A stretch of 64,000 nt of DNA from Streptomyces sp. NBC_00510 (GTDB lineage: Bacteria; Actinomycetota; Actinomycetes; Streptomycetales; Streptomycetaceae): contig CP107851.1 in the NCBI GenBank assembly GCA_036013505.1, positions 7,152,501 to 7,216,500 on the forward strand. The letters run 5' to 3'. Positions 62,421-64,000 of the stretch are shown one piece after another. The position numbers were made by a program, and so were the translations under genes. The notes beneath the pieces are model-generated. The model saw nothing but the letters and a program-made list of their open reading frames with translations. It did not search any database and was not told the origin of the DNA. The first letter of the stretch is position 1. Every line of letters begins with the position of its first letter.

Positions 62421-63662
62421 TCAGGCCCCGGAGGCCGCGCCGTCCCCGGCGTCGGCCGCCTCGACCTCCTCGCGCGTGATGCCCAGCAGGTAGAGCACGG
62501 TGTCCAGGAACGGCACGTTGACCGCGGCGTCCGCGGCCCGCCGCACCACCGGCTTGGCGTTGAAGGCGACCCCGAGGCCCGCCGCGTTGAGCATGTCCAG
62601 GTCGTTGGCGCCGTCGCCGATGGCGACGGTCTGGCTGAGCGGTACCCCGGCCTCCGCCGCGAAGCGCCGCAGCAACCGGGCCTTGCCCGCCCGGTCGACG
62701 ATCTCGCCGGTCACCCGGCCGGTGAGCTTGCCGTCCACGATCTCCAGGGTGTTGGCGGCGGCGAAGTCCAGTCCCAGCCGCTCCTTGAGGTCGTCGGTGA
62801 CCTGCGTGAAGCCCCCGGAGACCACGCCCACCTGGTAGCCCATCCGCTTGAGCGTGCGGATCAGCGTGCGGGCCCCGGCCGTCAGCCGCACCTCCTGGCG
62901 GACCTTGTCCACCACGGACTCGTCCAGCCCCTTGAGCAGGGCGACCCGCGCGTGCAGGGACTGCTCGAAGTCCAGTTCGCCGCGCATCGCCGCGGCCGTC
63001 ACCTCGGCGACCTGGTCCTCGCAGCCCGCGTGCGCCGCGAAGAGCTCGATCACCTCGTCCTGGATGACGGTGGAGTCCACGTCCATGACCACCAGGCGCT
63101 GCGCCCGGCGCTGCAGGCCGGCCGAGACCACGGCCACGTCCACCCCGCGCTCGTGGGCCTCCAGGGCCAGCGCGGGACGCAGCGTGGCGGTGGCGACACC
63201 GGACACGGCGAACTCCACGGCCGTCACCGGGTACTTCGCGAGCCGGAAGATGCGGTCGATGTTGCCGCCGGTGCCGGTGATCCTGGCCGCTATGGCCGCC
63301 GTGGACTCCGCGGTCAGCGGGTGCCCCAGCACCGTCACATGGGAGCGGCCCTCGCCGCGCGGCCGGTTGTCACCGATGCCGGAGATGATCTCGGCCTGCA
63401 GGCGCATCGACTCCGCCCACGCGTGCACCGTCGCGCGCAGCTCGCCCTCCACCAAACGGCCCGCGGGGGCGGGCACCAGGGCGCAGAGCACGATGCGCCC
63501 ACGGGTGACGACCTGCTCGATGTCGATGACGTTCACCTGGAAGCGGGCCAGCGTCTCGAAGAGCCCGGCGGTGATCCCCGGCCGGTCCTTCCCGAAGATC
63601 TTGACCAGCAGCGTCGGCACATTGGCGGCGGTGGCAGCGGTCGCCTGCGATGCGTCGTTCAT
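62421..63662 (-). CDS. serB: Phosphoserine phosphatase SerB with N-terminal ACT domains
   Basis: 413 residues. The N-terminal ACT region (about 15-190) has VPTLLVKIFGKDRPGITAGLFETLARFQVNVIDIEQ and a second copy around SHVTVLGHPLTAESTAAIAARI. The HAD phosphatase domain has the nucleophile motif VVMDVDSTVIQDE, GFTQ in VGVVSGGFTQV, and the late VAIGDGANDLDMLNAAGLGVAFNAKP. It makes L-serine from phosphoserine; the ACT domains presumably bind an amino acid. Confidence 0.96.
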   Translation of the reverse strand: MNDASQATAATAANVPTLLVKIFGKDRPGITAGLFETLARFQVNVIDIEQVVTRGRIVLCALVPAPAGRLVEGELRATVHAWAESMRLQAEIISGIGDNRPRGEGRSHVTVLGHPLTAESTAAIAARITGTGGNIDRIFRLAKYPVTAVEFAVSGVATATLRPALALEAHERGVDVAVVSAGLQRRAQRLVVMDVDSTVIQDEVIELFAAHAGCEDQVAEVTAAAMRGELDFEQSLHARVALLKGLDESVVDKVRQEVRLTAGARTLIRTLKRMGYQVGVVSGGFTQVTDDLKERLGLDFAAANTLEIVDGKLTGRVTGEIVDRAGKARLLRRFAAEAGVPLSQTVAIGDGANDLDMLNAAGLGVAFNAKPVVRRAADAAVNVPFLDTVLYLLGITREEVEAADAGDGAASGA

Positions 63663-63732
63663 GGTGCCTCCACCGTATCGGGCACCGCGCCCTGGACGGA
63701 CATGTGTTCCGCCTGGCGGACACCGTCCGTGG

Positions 63733-64000
63733 TCAGCGGCGGCCCCCGGGCGCGCCGGGCGGCGGCGGGCCCTCGCGCGACGGGCCGGGCGGCGGCCCCG
63801 GGGGCGGCCCGGGCGGCCCGGGCGGCGGGGGCAGCGGCGCCCCGGTGACGGTCCGCGCGGAATGCGGCGCCTGGCCCTGTGGCGGCCGTCCCTGCGGGGG
63901 CTGCCGGTAGGGGTTGGGTCCGGCGTCCGGCGGCCCGTAACCGGCGCTCGGGATGTACGGACCGGGCTGGTACGCGATGCCCGGGTACGTGCGGGAGCTG
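63733..64000 (-). CDS. Pro/Gly-rich C-terminal part of a protein (5' end beyond window)
   Basis: 88 codons plus the stop (63733-63735), open to the window edge. The visible end is Tyr/Pro-rich (SSRTYPGIAYQPGPYIPSAGYGPPDAGPNPYRQPPQGRPPQGQ) and then a Pro/Gly run ending PGAPGGRR. Low-complexity tails of this kind end many Streptomyces membrane proteins, and a streptophobe-type membrane protein is one possibility, but the defining domain is outside the window. Confidence 0.6.
   Translation of the reverse strand, partial: SSRTYPGIAYQPGPYIPSAGYGPPDAGPNPYRQPPQGRPPQGQAPHSARTVTGAPLPPPPGPPGPPPGPPPGPSREGPPPPGAPGGRR

Overview
This is a gene-dense, very GC-rich stretch with GTG/TTG starts, many 1-4 nt gene overlaps and several apparently leaderless promoters. 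It reads as the core chromosome of a Streptomyces. Marker genes are ectABCD, an LAETG-anchored surface protein, the actinobacterial nucleoid protein Gbn, an Asp23/AmaP operon and a 40-residue SGM_5486-type peptide. From memory, the gene order matches the S. coelicolor region running from about SCO1867 (ect) down to about SCO1808 (serB). I see no rRNA, tRNA, CRISPR array, IS element or prophage, so this is mostly conserved chromosome rather than an island.

Layout. 1-2.3 kb: an IclR regulator (cut by the window edge) diverges from an aldehyde dehydrogenase. 2.3-2.8 kb: an intergenic region with three copies of a 32-bp inverted repeat. 2.8-5.9 kb: the ectoine/5-hydroxyectoine operon ectABCD (minus strand). 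6.3-8.5 kb: a class V aminotransferase divergent from an amidohydrolase. 8.7-9.8 kb: a peptidoglycan amidase interrupted by a mini-intein. 10-11 kb: a sortase substrate. 11.2-14 kb: a Ser/Thr kinase fused to a peptide-binding (SBP5) sensor domain. 14.1-15.8 kb: a SpoIIE-type ATPase fragment that has lost its stop, divergent from an XRE regulator. 15.9-24.5 kb: a seven-gene cobalamin operon (cobD-cobQ-chelatase-cobO-cobB-cobE-cobC) read from a B12 riboswitch. 24.7-26.2 kb: a Pit phosphate transporter with a PHO box plus a small membrane partner.

26.4-35 kb: an FAD oxidoreductase, a class II aldolase with a His-rich tail, an alpha/beta hydrolase, an unrecognised large protein, a VOC protein, a zinc metallopeptidase, and an ABC-F protein preceded by a 7-codon leader ORF. 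34.7-35.3 kb: gbn behind a cluster of GATC motifs, then an enoyl-CoA hydratase. 36.3-39.5 kb: a cell-envelope stress cluster (two Asp23/Gls24 proteins, DUF2273, DUF6286, AmaP, and a divergent P10-like protein). 39.5-47.2 kb: SDR, GH15, SURF1, a small zinc protein, a DEDDh-BRCT exonuclease, sterol desaturase, lysoplasmalogenase and alcohol dehydrogenase.

47.3-64 kb: a secreted subtilisin, the DUF485-ActP acetate uptake pair under a CRP-like site, moaA, small membrane proteins, a tldD-tldE-kptA operon, fabG-fabI (type II fatty acid synthesis), a FadR-type regulator divergent from a CynX/NimT transporter, a SixA phosphatase, serB, and the end of a proline-rich protein.

The most notable points are the mini-intein splitting the amidase active site, the GATC cluster in front of the GATC-binding protein gene, the leaderless 7-codon ORF ahead of the ABC-F gene, the kinase-SBP5 fusion, and the clear regulatory sites (PHO box, CRP-like site, B12 riboswitch, GntR and IclR operators).
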